NCBI GenBank assembly: GCA_029204045.2 | Contig: CM055076.1 | Coordinates: forward strand, 16,045,902-16,109,901 | Length of the DNA stretch: 64,000 bases | Direction: 5' to 3' | DNA from: Tillandsia leiboldiana | Taxonomy: Eukaryota; Streptophyta; Magnoliopsida; Poales; Bromeliaceae | Shown: in pieces, positions 47,506 through 60,553 of the stretch | Position numbering within the stretch: the first letter of the stretch is position 1 | Layout: each line of letters starts with the position of its first letter | Notes under the pieces: generated by a model | Database searches by the model: none | The model's input: the letters and a program-made list of their open reading frames with translations, nothing else | Told to the model about the DNA's origin: nothing | Translations under genes and position numbers: made by a program

Positions 47506-50500
47506 TGTCACGCCCCGGGTGTAAACCAGAACCCGGGCCCGTCAACAGATCCGCCGTGCACACGGTAATTCCCGTGTACACGAAGCGCCAACAACCTGCT
47601 CAGATATAAAAGATATAATAAAAGAGCAATAAAAACAGAGCTGAACTAAAACTAATACATCTCAGACTGAAGCTGGAAATAAAATACAATACATCTGTAT
47701 AAATGATACATCAGTCTCTCCCAGCTCACAAAAATAAATACAACCTGCTGGCAAAAGCCAGTCCCAACAGTGAAAGTACAACCGTCTGAGGAAAACATGG
47801 GTACACCAACAGTCCAGCTAACACGCTCATCCTGCCTCGAGATCTATCTACTCAGCCGTCCTCTCTCCTCGACCCGCCACTGAAAGCCCAGTAGCACCCG
47901 CAGAAGACACTGCAAAACAAGGGGAAAGGAAAAGAGGAAAGAAGAATGGGGGTGAGAACTACTAGTAAACCAGTAGCCTCCCCTAGTGGGTAAAACCTCA
48001 AACTCTGACACGCCAACTAGGTCTACCAGAGGCAAAAGAAATAAGGGTGGTATGCAATGGGTATGACTACTGATGAGAAGCTACCACAAGTATGCCTCTA
48101 AATACTGAGCTAAAAGAATAGCTGAATGTATGCATCAGAATATAAATGCCTGCCTGAATAACCAAATCCGACCACCAGTAGACACTGGTACTGCCTGCTC
48201 TGCCTGCCGCAACGGGTATGCCAGCCTATGCATAACACCGAAGCAAAGGAGTCTCAAGGACTCAAAGTCTGTCTGACGCGCACTCCGGAGTGGCACTCGT
48301 GGGGAGCGACCCACACGAGGAAAAGTATCTCAGTAACCCAAGTATCATAAATCAGCAGGACTGGATCATGACTATGATCAAAGTGGGAAAACCCATCCAC
48401 TAAAGAAAGACCCGATCTCAACCTGGTGCAAGATAGACAAACCGTGGGAACTCCATCCACAAGAGACCCGATACCCAATCTGATGCATAAGAAATCTCCG
48501 GTCAACCGCCCAATGTCCGCGGTTGCCGCAATACCCTGCCTGTCCCAAAACCCAAGAACCTGACTATACTATCCTATCCACCTGCTCGCGCACGAGCTGC
48601 AAATACCCTGAGCCTCAAATGAAAGGAGAAAAGAATAACAAAAAGGGTTTCTCCTATGTCAATTCCAGCATGATAGTGTAGCAGAAAAAGGTGGCCTATC
48701 TAGGTGACCATACAAGCATGCAAATGTCCCAAGATGATATACATAAAATAAAGCAGATATCGATATGATCTTACCTTGCTAAAGCATGCTGATAAATGCA
48801 TAAGGACAGTAAATAAGAGATAACCTGTGCTTGTCTAAACCTCATGCCCAAGCCCACAACTTATTAATCAGCCTTCTAATCATAGAAGTTACTACAATGC
48901 CTAGTGGGTAATCAAAAGTAGGGGTCATAACAACATCCATGATCACAAACATGTCCCACATATAACATCTGGTCCACTGCCTGCTATCCGCGGTAGCCAT
49001 AATACTCCAGAAGCTACAATCCAGGCCCCGGCCACACTATGCCAATCCCCTGCTCAAACCCGAGCAACAAATAGTCACCTGACTAAGACTAGGGGGAGAA
49101 GAAGCAAATAGGTTTCTTCTAATTCAAATCCCAACATAAAGTGTAGCGATAAGAAATGGCCCTACAAAATGTCCAAATAAGCCAGCCTATGTCCTCATGA
49201 GAGATAGGAGAAAAAGTGACAAATAGTGGTTCGACCAGTGTATCAATTAATAGCTTCACCTGGGTACAATCATCACGCTAAAATCATAATCCGACCACAC
49301 CCGTCTATAACCTGCTAATCACCATCATATAAACAATCCCCCTATGTATGTCCAAAATATTCTCAAGTGGTACCCTCCCGCAAGATATATCCTAATATTC
49401 CAGCATAAAAGTGAATCTCCCATGCTAAGTTAAATGCCAATAATATTCCCATAAGCATGTGTAAGTTCCAACCACTATCACGTTTTCCACTAAGATATTA
49501 TCCGTATGATAGGCTCACAATTATTTCGTTCAGCATGCATGTCCATTAGGTGACCATTCAACATGTCCAATAAAGGGGATCACTCTAATATTCCTAGTGG
49601 GTATATCAGAAAAGAGGAGTAAAGCAACCACCCACCTGAAGTGCGAACTGTCCGGACCCGTACAGCTGAAAATACCAGAAACTCCAAACCCTTGCTCCAA
49701 CAAGTTCAGCACACCCGTAACACTCCTGGTACAATACAAAATCCACTAAACACACTTAGGCTCCCAAATAATGCTCTTATAATCACATACAATATCTGTC
49801 CCAAAACTGCTAAATTTTCACCTGTTGAAATTACCCAGAAAATTCCCAGAAAAATACCACGGCGATCCTCGCGTCGATAGCTTCGCAACGGTAGCTTGCA
49901 CGTCCAAATCTGAGTTCGGTAAGACAAGTTATAAATTCGGCAAGGTGGTAATCCAAACAACATACTGTGGAAAAAAACTGCACACTGTACACTGAGAAAA
50001 CAGTGATTTTCACCTCGAAATAAATCTCAGGAAATTCCAAGAAAAATACGAGCGCATTCCTTGCGATCTGTAGATGAAAAAGTTGTATAAGCTCGTCTCC
50101 GTCTAAAACTCGAGAGCGAAGATACGGCCGAAATACTCCGATGCTGTCCTCACATTCCTCACAGAAAAAGGGGTCACATTAATGCCTCGGGATCCGTGCC
50201 AAGGAGTCAAAATGAGATTGCGCGATCAAAATGAAAGATGAAGATCTACCTCTTAGGAGTCTGTCGGCGCAAGAATCACAGAAGAATGATCTCGGGGTAG
50301 ACCAGGGGAGCTAAAACACTGCTGCTGCGCCGAAGAAGAACACCGGAAATGCAACGTCGCGCCGCGCCGTAAAATCCAAAACCTCGGGATTCGAGCCTCC
50401 TAAAATTCTGAAACTTGGCTGGTGTAATCCTCACTTCATGGAGACGAATTCTCCTTCTCACCACCCTTCGAGATGAGAGCTCGAAGGGTTCCAAAACCCC

Positions 50501-51381
50501 CCTTGCAACAGCCCTCGGTTGCAAGTTTAAGGCAAAACCAAAGAAACAATCCAGAAAATTACCCCTGTGTCCCCAGAACACGAAACACTGAATTGAGCCA
50601 ATCACAGTGCGCCACGTGGCAACCCGAACAGCAAACACCAAACAGAGCCACTCAAAGCGTGACACGTGGCCTCCCCTTCCCGCGCCCCACGCCTCGGGAA
50701 TCGCGCCAACGTGCGTGCTGCCGCGGCCATACTGGCACGCAAACCGAGGTACCAAATTCCTGCTCCGTGGACCGAGTTCACAACACCATCCAATGGGAAT
50801 CTGCCACGTGTCCTCCTGTCGGTCCACCGTGCACCCGCGAAACTCCGTGGACCGCGCGCTGTGAGCCCTCCACTCAGCGGCCGCCACGTGGCACCGCCCT
50901 GGTGCACGCGCGCCGCCGTGGACCGCGCGCCTGCCCCGCGCCCCCGCGCCGCGCGCCGCCGCCCGCCGGCGCTGTCCGCAGCCGCCGGCGATCGCCGGAG
51001 ATACTGTTCCGGCCGTGAACAGTAAAAACACTGTAGCAAGCTCCGAAAAATTCAAGTAAATAGCCCATCTTGACCGTTTTCGCGCGCTGATTCCAAATCC
51101 GGCGTCCATTTTGCCAAATTCCAATCCTATAAATTGCCGAAGGCTCCCGAAAAGGTATTTTTAATCCGAATTTCGCGCTGAGCCTAAATTTGACGTCCAA
51201 TCTGCGTGTAAACTCCTCTAAACATCCGACGGGGTCCCCCGATTACCCACGTGATCCATTTTAAGCCCCGAGTCCATCACTTGTGTCCAAATTGGCGCAC
51301 GAACACCGCCGACATGCCACGTAGGCCTCCAGAAGCTGCTGGTCACACTGTAGAAGCCCTACAAAGATCCGGGTCACCACA
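47506..51381 (-). repeat. 3' LTR of A3 (3876 bp)
   Basis: Plus orientation: TGTCACGCCCCGGG to GGTCACCACA. It carries one clear minisatellite unit (about 48499-48535) and CACGTG sites at 50613, 50663, 50805, 50885 and 51248. Several short frames are shared with the other LTR only because the sequences are the same; no protein domain is seen. Confidence 0.93.
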
Positions 51382-51399
51382 TCCTCCCCCACTAAAAGA
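51382..51399 (-). other. Polypurine tract of A3
   Basis: The minus strand reads TCTTTTAGTGGGGGAGGA directly before the LTR start TGTGGTGACC. Confidence 0.85.
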
Positions 51400-54300
51400 A
51401 AGTTTCGTCCTCGAAACTAAAGCAACTCCCAAGGAGTCTCAGAAACCAGGGGTCAATACTCAATACCGCCGTCTTCAGCTCCCAAGTCACCTATCACTCC
51501 CCGTGATTACTCCTCAGCAACAACATCAGCAACAACCAGAACGGCATAGCCCGATTGCGCAATTCCCTCACCTCACGAGCCGGAATTCGCAACGGGCGTC
51601 CCTCGTACTCCAAACTCTCACAGGGCTCAAAAAGCGAGTCAATCATGGGCGAGGGGTCCAAAACATAACACTCCCGAGCTGAGACGCAGATGAAACACAA
51701 GAACTCCAACCAAAGACTGGGGGAAAGGAACGAACAGCCCGAGCAACACGCTCTAAAATCACTCCCAAGAGCCAACTCAACCAAAGCGACCCGAAACACA
51801 ACCACACAAACACCTGCACAGAAAAGGGGGCCCTAACAAGCAGGGGTTCACACTCGGTCACTCTCCAAAACCCAACCACCCGAGTGGATTGCTCTGCCGC
51901 AGCCTATCATGAAAAGGGATCCTCCGGGACACAAACTCAAACCCTGAACACCAAGATGGCCCCACACAGCGCCAGTTATAGAATCAAAAATCTCAACCCT
52001 AAAAGCACTTATGCTCCAGGTATCCGCCACCACAGTGGCTCTGTCGGGGTGATACTGGATGCTCAACAAAATCCAACGGTAGCTCTACAGCCACTATGGG
52101 AGGTATCACTATAACTCGCAAATCCATCTCCCACCACTGGCTGGGTTACAATCGGCGCTGGTACCAATCTCATCATCCGCTCGTCAAGCTCTGCTAGCAC
52201 TATCCGGTCCAAAAGCTCCTCACCCCAACAATAACCGTCGATCTCGGCCAGTCTTAAATAGCATCCATTTTGGCCGAATTTCCACCGCCGCCCCTACGGC
52301 TAGAATATGTAATCCAGGAGATGTGCTCTCAAAGCTAAACTCGTACCACAACGACTTGGCATAAAGCTTCTTCCCCACAGACCTTATCACATCATCTACA
52401 AATGCTTCACAACTCTAAATCATTCAGGGAGGGGGTAAAAACCAAAATATCCCCGGAGAATGCCGCTATCAAACCGATCAAGCCCAACTGAAACACAGAA
52501 TTCTTCAATCGTAACGGCAACAGGGCATTAGTCAATCCATTGGCCTCACTGTACTCATAATGCCCCTACCGTGTCCTGAACACCATCTAGACAAAGTCCT
52601 CGGCTGCCTAATTCCAAGTAGGTACTCGCGTCATACAAAAACTGCCGGAATATAGCTCCATCAAAAGGTTCTAAATAATACCTGGACCTGCCTGGGCTCC
52701 AATCCCAAAGGGCTCTCACCGTCGTGTATCAACGATGCGGCACTAGGTCAAACAAATCCTCTATCCATCAAATCCACGTCCCTATGACATCAACTCTCGC
52801 AGCTCTAAAGGCGATATCCAATGAGGTGCTACAGAAGTTGGCGCGGTTTCCAGAACCACGTCAACCGCAATCTTAATCCCCCTATCTGGCGGCATAATCA
52901 TCAGCTCAGGTGGACTCACACCCGGAATTTCATAGGCAAAAAGGGATATCCTTAAGTCCCGCTGCCGCCGTAGGCACCTCTCACACAGTCGTTGTAACCT
53001 GTGTGCTCAAACAGTCTCAATAAACAAGCCATCTATTGTTTGCCTCGCAGAAAATCAAAGTCCTTTCTCTCAGCAGTCAACCATCATGTGGCATTATGCC
53101 AACCGATCCCAAGCACTGGGTCAAAACACTGAACTGCCACAAATACCAATAAGTCTGCCGGCATAACTCACGGCCTCTGCCGCACTGGACATAATCCACA
53201 AGCCTTCCCTACTTGCACAATACCAACCGTAACCTGTACCTCAAGTGCATGTGGTAACAACTCTGCCTCTAGTCCATGTAGGAATCCATTATGCTCTAAC
53301 TCCGACTGCTGTGATGAAATCATACCTGCGACAACTCAATCCACTACCGTGGCGCCCTCCAACCGGGTGGCACAGATTCATCCGCTCGATGCAAGTGGTC
53401 GTCGCTCAGCCTGCCAAAATATCTAGACCAATCACAAAGGGAGCACGACCTCTGTCCATGTTCACACTGAGGTGCCGAATGTGGTCTCTCGCAGACAGCC
53501 AATCCACGCTACCGCTGCGCCATTCTGATAAAAGGGCTGTTGCTGTCATCGGGGTCCACCCAACCCCTGACATCTCAGAAATCCCTCTGGATATCATCGT
53601 CATACGACCAACCACAATTGATTCATGCAATTCCTTATACAATTATCCTTACTAAGCTCACCCCTCAATCACATATATTGCACCCCAAACATGCCAGTTA
53701 TCAATCACACAGGGTAACATCCCTCTTGGGTAAGCTTTACATAATCCATCCACAAGGATATACACCATCCTGGAAGGGAAAACAAAATATCTCTGCCGGC
53801 CGATCTGTCCTCCAACACCTAGCGCCAAGCGCCTCCATCCAAGACTCGCCTCTGGCGGCAGACCCCTATCCAAAGGAACTGCAACACTACGCTCCATACA
53901 CAAAGCCTACTCCATCGAGGCATCCAAAATCCAAAACGGGGGAAATCAAATAACCTGAAAGGTATCCTGACGTAGTCCACTCACAGTCACGCATATCCTA
54001 TGCGCCATGTCCCCCAAATCATAGAGCGCGCAGTTTGACAACTGCGTAAACCCTTTAACATAAGGAGGCTGTCAAGTAGTCTCTCCATCACCACCAACCA
54101 CGATCCTACCCCAAGAGGTTCCAAACTTAATCCTATGAATCGGGGTGGTTCACCTGCCAAAACTGGCTCGACTGATCATTGGTGTCCCATAGCTCATCAG
54201 CTGTCAACTATCCATCCTGTCTCGGCGCCTCGGCACTAAATATTGGCACGAAGGGGCTACTCACTCCATCGATACCACAGAAATCCCCGCCCCTAAGGAT

Positions 54301-54804
54301 ACTGTAACCGGGTGGTCCCAGAAAGAAGCACTGTCGAGCTGCCCGCTGCTCCGACAACGGTGTCACAAAACCATATGCTCGCTCACTCTGCCGCTGATAA
54401 GCCTCTGACAATCCTATCATCTGGGTCCGGAGCTCTCTGACTCCAATCTGGTATCCGGCCCGAAACAACTAGCTCAGACCCAACTGCTGCACCAAAGTGC
54501 ACCCGGGTCAGGGCCCAAAGTCGGGGAGACACCGCTCGCCACGACAAACCACAAATCAGCACATCCCAAACACTCGACCCAATCTAGCGAAAGTCAAAGA
54601 CATCATCCTATTTTTGTAACTTTATGTTGTCTGCAGCCAACATAACTGTCCCACGAAAATAGGGTATGTCGATCCCTCTTCACTCACAGGAAGAGTCAAA
54701 ACCAAATCACCGACTTTCGCAAAATGTCGCGTCTCTCACACCCTAACATCCTAGGGTCCGCCACAAGCCTAGGGTTTCCTAAGTCCCAACTGACCTATCC
54801 CTAA
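51400..54804 (-). pseudogene. A3 interior: gypsy pol relic, no intact gene
   Basis: Minus-strand 51494-51805 reads through LEYEGRPLRIPAREVRELRN, the same chromovirus-like tail seen in A1. About 52130-52620 matches A1's RT relic (including the GCATTAGTCAATCCA block of the GLTNA motif) but is more decayed. From about 53000 to 54804 I recognise no Gag or protease. Stops and frameshifts occur throughout, although the LTRs are almost identical, so the decay came before this insertion. Confidence 0.72.
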
Positions 54805-54816
54805 GCTCTGATACCA
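54805..54816 (-). other. Primer-binding site of A3
   Basis: The minus strand reads TGGTATCAGAGC, seven bases from the LTR at 54824. Confidence 0.9.
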
Positions 54817-54823
54817 CCTAATC

Positions 54824-57800
54824 TGTCACGCCCCGGGTGTAAACCAGAACCCGGGCCCGTCAACAGATCCGCCGTGCACACGGTAATTCCCGTGTACACG
54901 AAGCGCCAACAACCTGCTCAGATATAAAAGATATAATAAAAGAGCAATAAAAACAGAGCTGAACTAAAACTAATACATCTCAGACTGAAACTGGAAATAA
55001 AATACAATACATCTGTATAAATGATACATCAGTCTCTCCCAGCTCACAAAAATAAATACAACCTGCTGGCAAAAGCCAGTCCCAACAGTGAAAGTACAAC
55101 CGTCTGAGGAAAACATGGGTACACCAACAGTCCAGCTAACACGCTCATCCTGCCTCGAGATCTATCTACTCAGCCGTCCTCTCTCCTCGACCCGCCACTG
55201 AAAGCCCAATAGCACCCGCAGAAGACACTGCAAAACAAGGGGAAAGGAAAAGAGGAAAGAAGAATGGGGGTGAGAACTACTAGTAAACCAGTAGCCTCCC
55301 CTAGTGGGTAAAACCTCAAACTCTGACACGCCAACTAGGTCTACCAGAGGCAAAAGAAATAAGGGTGGTATGCAATGGGTATGACTACTGATGAGAAGCT
55401 ACCACAAGTATGCCTCTAAATACTGAGCTAAAAGAATAGCTGAATGTATGCATCAGAATATAAATGCCTGCCTGAATAACCAAATCCGACCACCAGTAGA
55501 CACTGGTACTGCCTGCTCTGCCTGCCGCAACGGGTATGCCAGCCTATGCATAACACCGAAGCAAAGGAGTCTCAAGGACTCAAAGTCTGTCTGACGCGCA
55601 CTCCGGAGTGGCACTCGTGGGGAGCGACCCACACGAGGAAAAGTATCTCAGTAACCCAAGTATCATAAATCAGCAGGACTGGATCATGACTATGATCAAA
55701 GTGGGAAAACCCATCCACTAAAGAAAGACCCGATCTCAACCTGGTGCAAGATAGACAAACCGTGGGAACTCCATCCACAAGAGACCCGATACCCAATCTG
55801 ATGCATAAGAAATCTCCGGTCAACCGCCCAATGTCCGCGGTTGCCGCAATACCCTGCCTGTCCCAAAACCCAAGAACCTGACTATACTATCCTATCCACC
55901 TGCTCGCGCACGAGCTGCAAATACCCTGAGCCTCAAATGAAAGGAGAAAAGAATAACAAAAAGGGTTTCTCCTATGTCAATTCCAACATGATAGTGTAGC
56001 AGAAAAAGGTGGCCTATCTAGGTGACCATACAAGCATGCAAATGTCCCAAGATGATATACATAAAATAAAGCAGATATCGATATGATCTTACCTTGCTAA
56101 AGCATGCTGATAAATGCATAAGGACAGTAAATAAGAGATAACCTGTGCTTGTCTAAACCTCATGCCCAAGCCCACAACTTATTAATCAGCCTTCTAATCA
56201 TAGAAGTTACTACAATGCCTAGTGGGTAATCAAAAGTAGGGGTCATAACAACATCCATGATCACAAACATGTCCCACATATAACATCTGGTCCACTGCCT
56301 GCTATCCGCGGTAGCCATAATACTCCAGAAGCTACAATCCAGGCCCCGGCCACACTATGCCAATCCCCTGCTCAAACCCGAGCAACAAATAGTCACCTGA
56401 CTAAGACTAGGGGGAGAAGAAGCAAATAGGTTTCTTCTAATTCAAATCCCAACATAAAGTGTAGCGATAAGAAATGGCCCTACAAAATGTCCAAATAAGC
56501 CAGCCTATGTCCTCATGAGAGATAGGAGAAAAAGTGACAAATAGTGGTTCGACCAGTGTATCAATTAATAGCTTCACCTGGGTACAATCATCACGCTAAA
56601 ATCATAATCCGACCACACCCGTCTATAACCTGCTAATCACCATCATATAAACAATCCCCCTATGTATGTCCAAAATATTCTCAAGTGGTACCCTCCCGCA
56701 AGATATATCCTAATATTCCAGCATAAAAGTGAATCTCCCATGCTAAGTTAAATGCCAATAATATTCCCATAAGCATGTGTAAGTTCCAACCACTATCACG
56801 TTTTCCACTAAGATATTATCCGTATGATAGGCTCACAATTATTTCGTTCAGCATGCATGTCCATTAGGTGACCATTCAACATGTCCAATAAAGGGGATCA
56901 CTCTAATATTCCTAGTGGGTATATCAGAAAAGAGGAGTAAAGCAACCACCCACCTGAAGTGCGAACTGTCCGGACCCGTACAGCTGAAAATACCAGAAAC
57001 TCCAAACCCTTGCTCCAACAAGTTCAGCACACCCGTAACACTCCTGGTACAATACAAAATCTACTAAACACACTTAGGCTCCCAAATAATGCTCTTATAA
57101 TCACATACAATATCTGTCCCAAAACTGCTAAATTTTCACCTGTAGAAAGTACCCAGAAAATTCCCAGAAAAATACCACGGCGATCCTCGCGTCGATAGCT
57201 TCGCAACGGTAGCTTGCACGTCCAAATCTGAGTTCGGTAAGACAAGTTATAAATTCGGCAAGGTGGTAATCCAAACAACAAACTGTGGAAAAAGACTGCA
57301 CACTGTACACTGAGAAAACAGTGATTTTCACCTCGAAATAAATCTCAGGAAATTCCAAGAAAAATACGAGCGCATTCCTTGCGATCTGTAGATGAAAAAG
57401 TTGTATAAGCTCGTCTCCGTCTGAAACTCGAGAGCGAAGATACGGCCGAAATACTCCGATGCTGTCCTCACATTCCTCACAGAAAAAGGGGTCACATTAA
57501 TGCCTCGGGATCCGTGCCAAGGAGTCAAAATGAGATTGCGCGATCAAAATGAAAGATGAAGATCTACCTCTTAGGAGTCTGTCGGCGCAAGAATCACAGA
57601 AGAATGATCTCGGGGTAGACCAGGGGAGCTAAAACACTGCTGCTGCGCCGAAGAAGAACACCGGAAATGCAACGTCGCGCCGCGCCGTAAAATCCAAAAC
57701 CTCGGGATTCGTGCCTCCTAAAATTCTGAAACTTGGCTGGTGTAATCCTCACTTCATGGAGACGAATTCTCCTTCTCACCACCCTTCGAGATGAGAGCTC

Positions 57801-58699
57801 GAAGGGTTCCAAAACCCCCCTTGCAACAGCCCTCGGTTGCAAGTTTAAGGCAAAACCAAAGAAACAATCCAGAAAATTACCCCTGTGTCCCCAGAACACG
57901 AAACACTGAATTGAGCCAATCACAGTGCGCCACGTGGCAACCCGAACAGCAAACACCAAACAGAGCCACTCAAAGCGTGACACGTGGCCTCCCCTTCCCG
58001 CGCCCCACGCCTCGGGAATCGCGCCAACGTGCGTGCTGCCGCGGCCATACTGGCACGCAAACCGAGGTACCAAATTCCTGCTCCGTGGACTGAGTTCACA
58101 ACACCATCCAATGGGAATCTGCCACGTGTCCTCCTGTCGGTCCACCGTGCACCCGCGAAACTCCGTGGACCGCGCGCTGTGAGCCCTCCACTCAGCGGCC
58201 GCCACGTGGCACCGCCCTGGTGCACGCGCGCCGCCGTGGACCGCGCGCCTGCCCCGCGCCCCCGCGCCGCGCGCCGCCGCCCGCCGGCGCTGTCCGCAGC
58301 CGCCGGCGATCGCCGGAGATACTGTTCCGGCCGTGAACAGTAAAAACACTGTAGCAAGCTCCGAAAAATTCAAGTAAATAGCCCATCTTGACCGTTTTCG
58401 CGCGCTGATTCCAAATCCGGCGTCCATTTTGCCAAATTCCAATCCTATAAATTGCCGAACGCTCTCGAAAAGGTATTTTTAATCCGAATTTCGCGCTGAG
58501 CCTAAATTTGACGTCCAATCTGCGTGTAAACTCCTCTAAACATCCGACGGGGTCCCCCGATTACCCACGTGATCCATTTTAAGCCCCGAGTCCATCACTT
58601 GTGTCTAAATTGGCGCACGAACACCGCCGACATGCCACGTAGGCCTCCAGAAGCTGCTGGTCACACTGTAGAAGCCCTACAAAGATCCGGGTCACCACA
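54824..58699 (-). repeat. 5' LTR of A3 (3876 bp)
   Basis: Same length as the 3' LTR, at a constant offset of 7318. Reading from its minus-strand start (58699), the first 0.8 kb holds the GC-rich G-box island. The place where A1 and A2 have TATAAATA reads CCTTAAACTTGC here (about 57835-57850), so the core promoter may be altered. About 3 kb of LTR lies beyond it. Confidence 0.93.
57931..58571 (-). promoter_or_regulatory. CACGTG (G-box) cluster in the A3 5' LTR
   Basis: CACGTG lies at 57931, 57981, 58123, 58203 and 58566. Four are in the GC-rich island and two lie in GCCACGTGGC palindromes. The placement is shared with A1 and A2. Confidence 0.6.
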
Positions 58700-58704
58700 A
58701 CACT

Positions 58705-58920
58705 AGTGCTATAAACATTTCAAAAAACCCTGTGTTGCACTCTAGAACAAAACACATTGAACTTAGATATCATTTTCTTAGAGAGCTAGTTGAATCAAAT
58801 ATTCTTCAAATTTCCTACATTTCAACTGAATATCAATTAGCTGACTTTTTAACAAAACCTTTGGATCAAAAACGTTTTATTCATTTGCGTAAAGCAATTG
58901 GAATGCTTTCCTTGAAATAA
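58705..58920 (+). pseudogene. pol: E4 RNase H C-terminal end
   Basis: Beyond A3 and the repeated ACACT, the frame continues with SAINISKNPVLHSRTKHIEL, the standard copia RNase H ending. It finishes with the 'LADFLTKPL' motif and TAA at 58918-58920. This confirms that A3 split one pol gene without loss of bases. Confidence 0.92.
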
Positions 58921-59857
58921 CCTCTTTTTGAAACTTGTGTTTAGGTTAGGTTTTGTTTTTGTGTTTTTGTTCATCATCTATGCTTAGACATAGAACATTA
59001 ATTGAGCATTAGTTTTATTGACTTTAACTGCATCCTTTTATATGTTTAGAAATTTACTATGCTTTAGATATCATAATATTTCATTTGATGCAATGATCAT
59101 TTATGTCAATTAACTCATCTTTGTTTTGATCAAAGTCAATTTCTCTCTCGATGATCTCTTGGTATAGTTTTTATCTTATTTGACTGTTTAGTCGAGTATG
59201 AAATCGAGATCAATATTTGGCTGAATACTTTATATCTTAAATAATTGATAGCCAATTGAGGGGGAGTCAAAGAAAAAGTATTATGCTCAAAAGATGTGGA
59301 AAGAGTTACATCCCATTGAGGAGTGTGAAAACTACCACCACATGGAGGAAAGAGCTACCACCTCGGTCGTCCGAGTACTGTGTGCAGCTACCACATGTAT
59401 ACCAAGCAAGGTTTTTCAAGTTTGATTAATTAAAATGCATGTTGCAATACTTGACTCTGTCAAAATTTCAAGGTTGGTATAAGGTGGGAATTTTAATGAA
59501 AGATGCTCAAAGAGCCACTCTCTTAAATAAATTGACTAGATATATTATCTAACTTATCTGGGATGTTAGACATCTATTGATCTTTGTATTTCATTTTCTT
59601 TACCGAATTGATGATTTGATAAAGGCATTACTCATAAGATCAAGTTAGATGTAATTGAAGTTGTTCAACTTTAAGGAATTTAATTTTTATAAATTTTCGT
59701 TTCATTTGTTGGATGTTATTGATAGATTTGGCATAATCTATTTCTTGTTGTATGAAACGATGATTTTCGTTTAAAGTTGATACACAAAAGTGCTTACAAT
59801 CTTTTTCTGGTTTTTCTAGAATTTCTCTGAAATTTTCTAAAGAAAAAGTTGGAGCCG
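58921..59857 (+). other. E4 spacer between pol and the accessory gene
   Basis: AT-rich with no ORF. It includes a polypurine tract GAGGGGGAG (59258-59266) and repeated GCTACCAC motifs (about 59340-59400). Sequence from about 59635 onward is also present in E3 and marks the E3 deletion edge. Confidence 0.75.
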
Positions 59858-60026
59858 ATCCGGATTGGACCTGCCGATCCGGATCCCGAACGCAGATATG
59901 CTTCTGCGGGCAGACGATCCGGATTGGACTTGCCGATCCGGATCCCGAACGCAGATTTTCTCTGCGGGTAGCCGATCCGGATCGTAATCACGAACTGATC
60001 CGGATCGCGGCTAGGGTTTTATATAG
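59858..60026 (+). promoter_or_regulatory. Internal promoter of the E4 accessory gene
   Basis: Six ATCCGGAT palindromes lie between 59858 and 60005, followed after about 15 bases by TATATAG (60020-60026). The flanking words (CCCGAACGCAGA, TCTGCGGG) repeat with the palindromes. Confidence 0.68.
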
Positions 60027-60142
60027 AACAAAAGGGTTTTGATTTCTTTTTACTTCAATCTTTTGTTCCAAAGACTCCAGAGCTTCTCTCTCTAGATTTC
60101 ATCCATCTTGGAAGCTTTCAAACTCAAGTTCTTCAATTCCAA

Positions 60143-60525
60143 GTAAGTTTTATTCATCAAAATCTCGGTTTTTCATAGTTTTTCATATTCTTCCTCAAAA
60201 CGTGATGAATTTCTTGTATCTACTTCGTTTGTGGATGGTTTTTGATCAAATTTCTTTTGAAATAAGAACTCTGGGTAGATTAGTTTTGATTATATGCTAG
60301 GTATTCTCAAGATAAACGGATTTTTGGTCTTCGATTTCAAAAATTTCGGTTTTAGGGCATATAATGGGAATTTTCGAAAATCATGCGATTGATCTATTTT
60401 TAAAATTCTTTTTGCAAAACTAATTTGATTCTTAGTCTCTCTACACGATAATGATTGTTTGGGTACAATTTTTCTAATTTTTGAAAATTAACAATTTTTC
60501 CGTGTTCTTGAGTTGTTGCTCACAG
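60143..60525 (+). other. Predicted 5'-UTR intron of the E4 accessory gene (383 bp)
   Basis: The donor is CCAA|GTAAGT and the acceptor GTTGCTCACAG|GA. The intron is T-rich and contains no long ORF. It ends 28 bases before the first ATG. The sites are kept in E3. Confidence 0.6.
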
Positions 60526-60553
60526 GATTTCTTTTCACAAGAAACCAATAGCA

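Larger units (their letters stand above)
47506..58699 (-). mobile_element. A3: young non-autonomous giant-LTR element (11,194 bp)
   Basis: Perfect TSD ACACT (47501-47505, 58700-58704). The two LTRs are each 3876 bp (47506-51381, 54824-58699). The interior is 3442 bp, with a PBS at 54805-54816 and a PPT at 51382-51399, both showing minus orientation. I find about 14 substitutions and no indels between the LTRs, about 0.36%. The proportions (long LTR, about 3.4-kb interior, no intact ORF) match the LARD class described in cereals. It moved recently although it encodes nothing functional, so an autonomous partner probably exists elsewhere in the genome. Confidence 0.92.

Noticed and set aside
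50276..51124. A 282-codon minus-strand frame, also seen at 57594-58442
   Set aside because: Its apparent conservation is only the two nearly identical LTRs of A3. It spans the promoter island and shows no recognisable domain.
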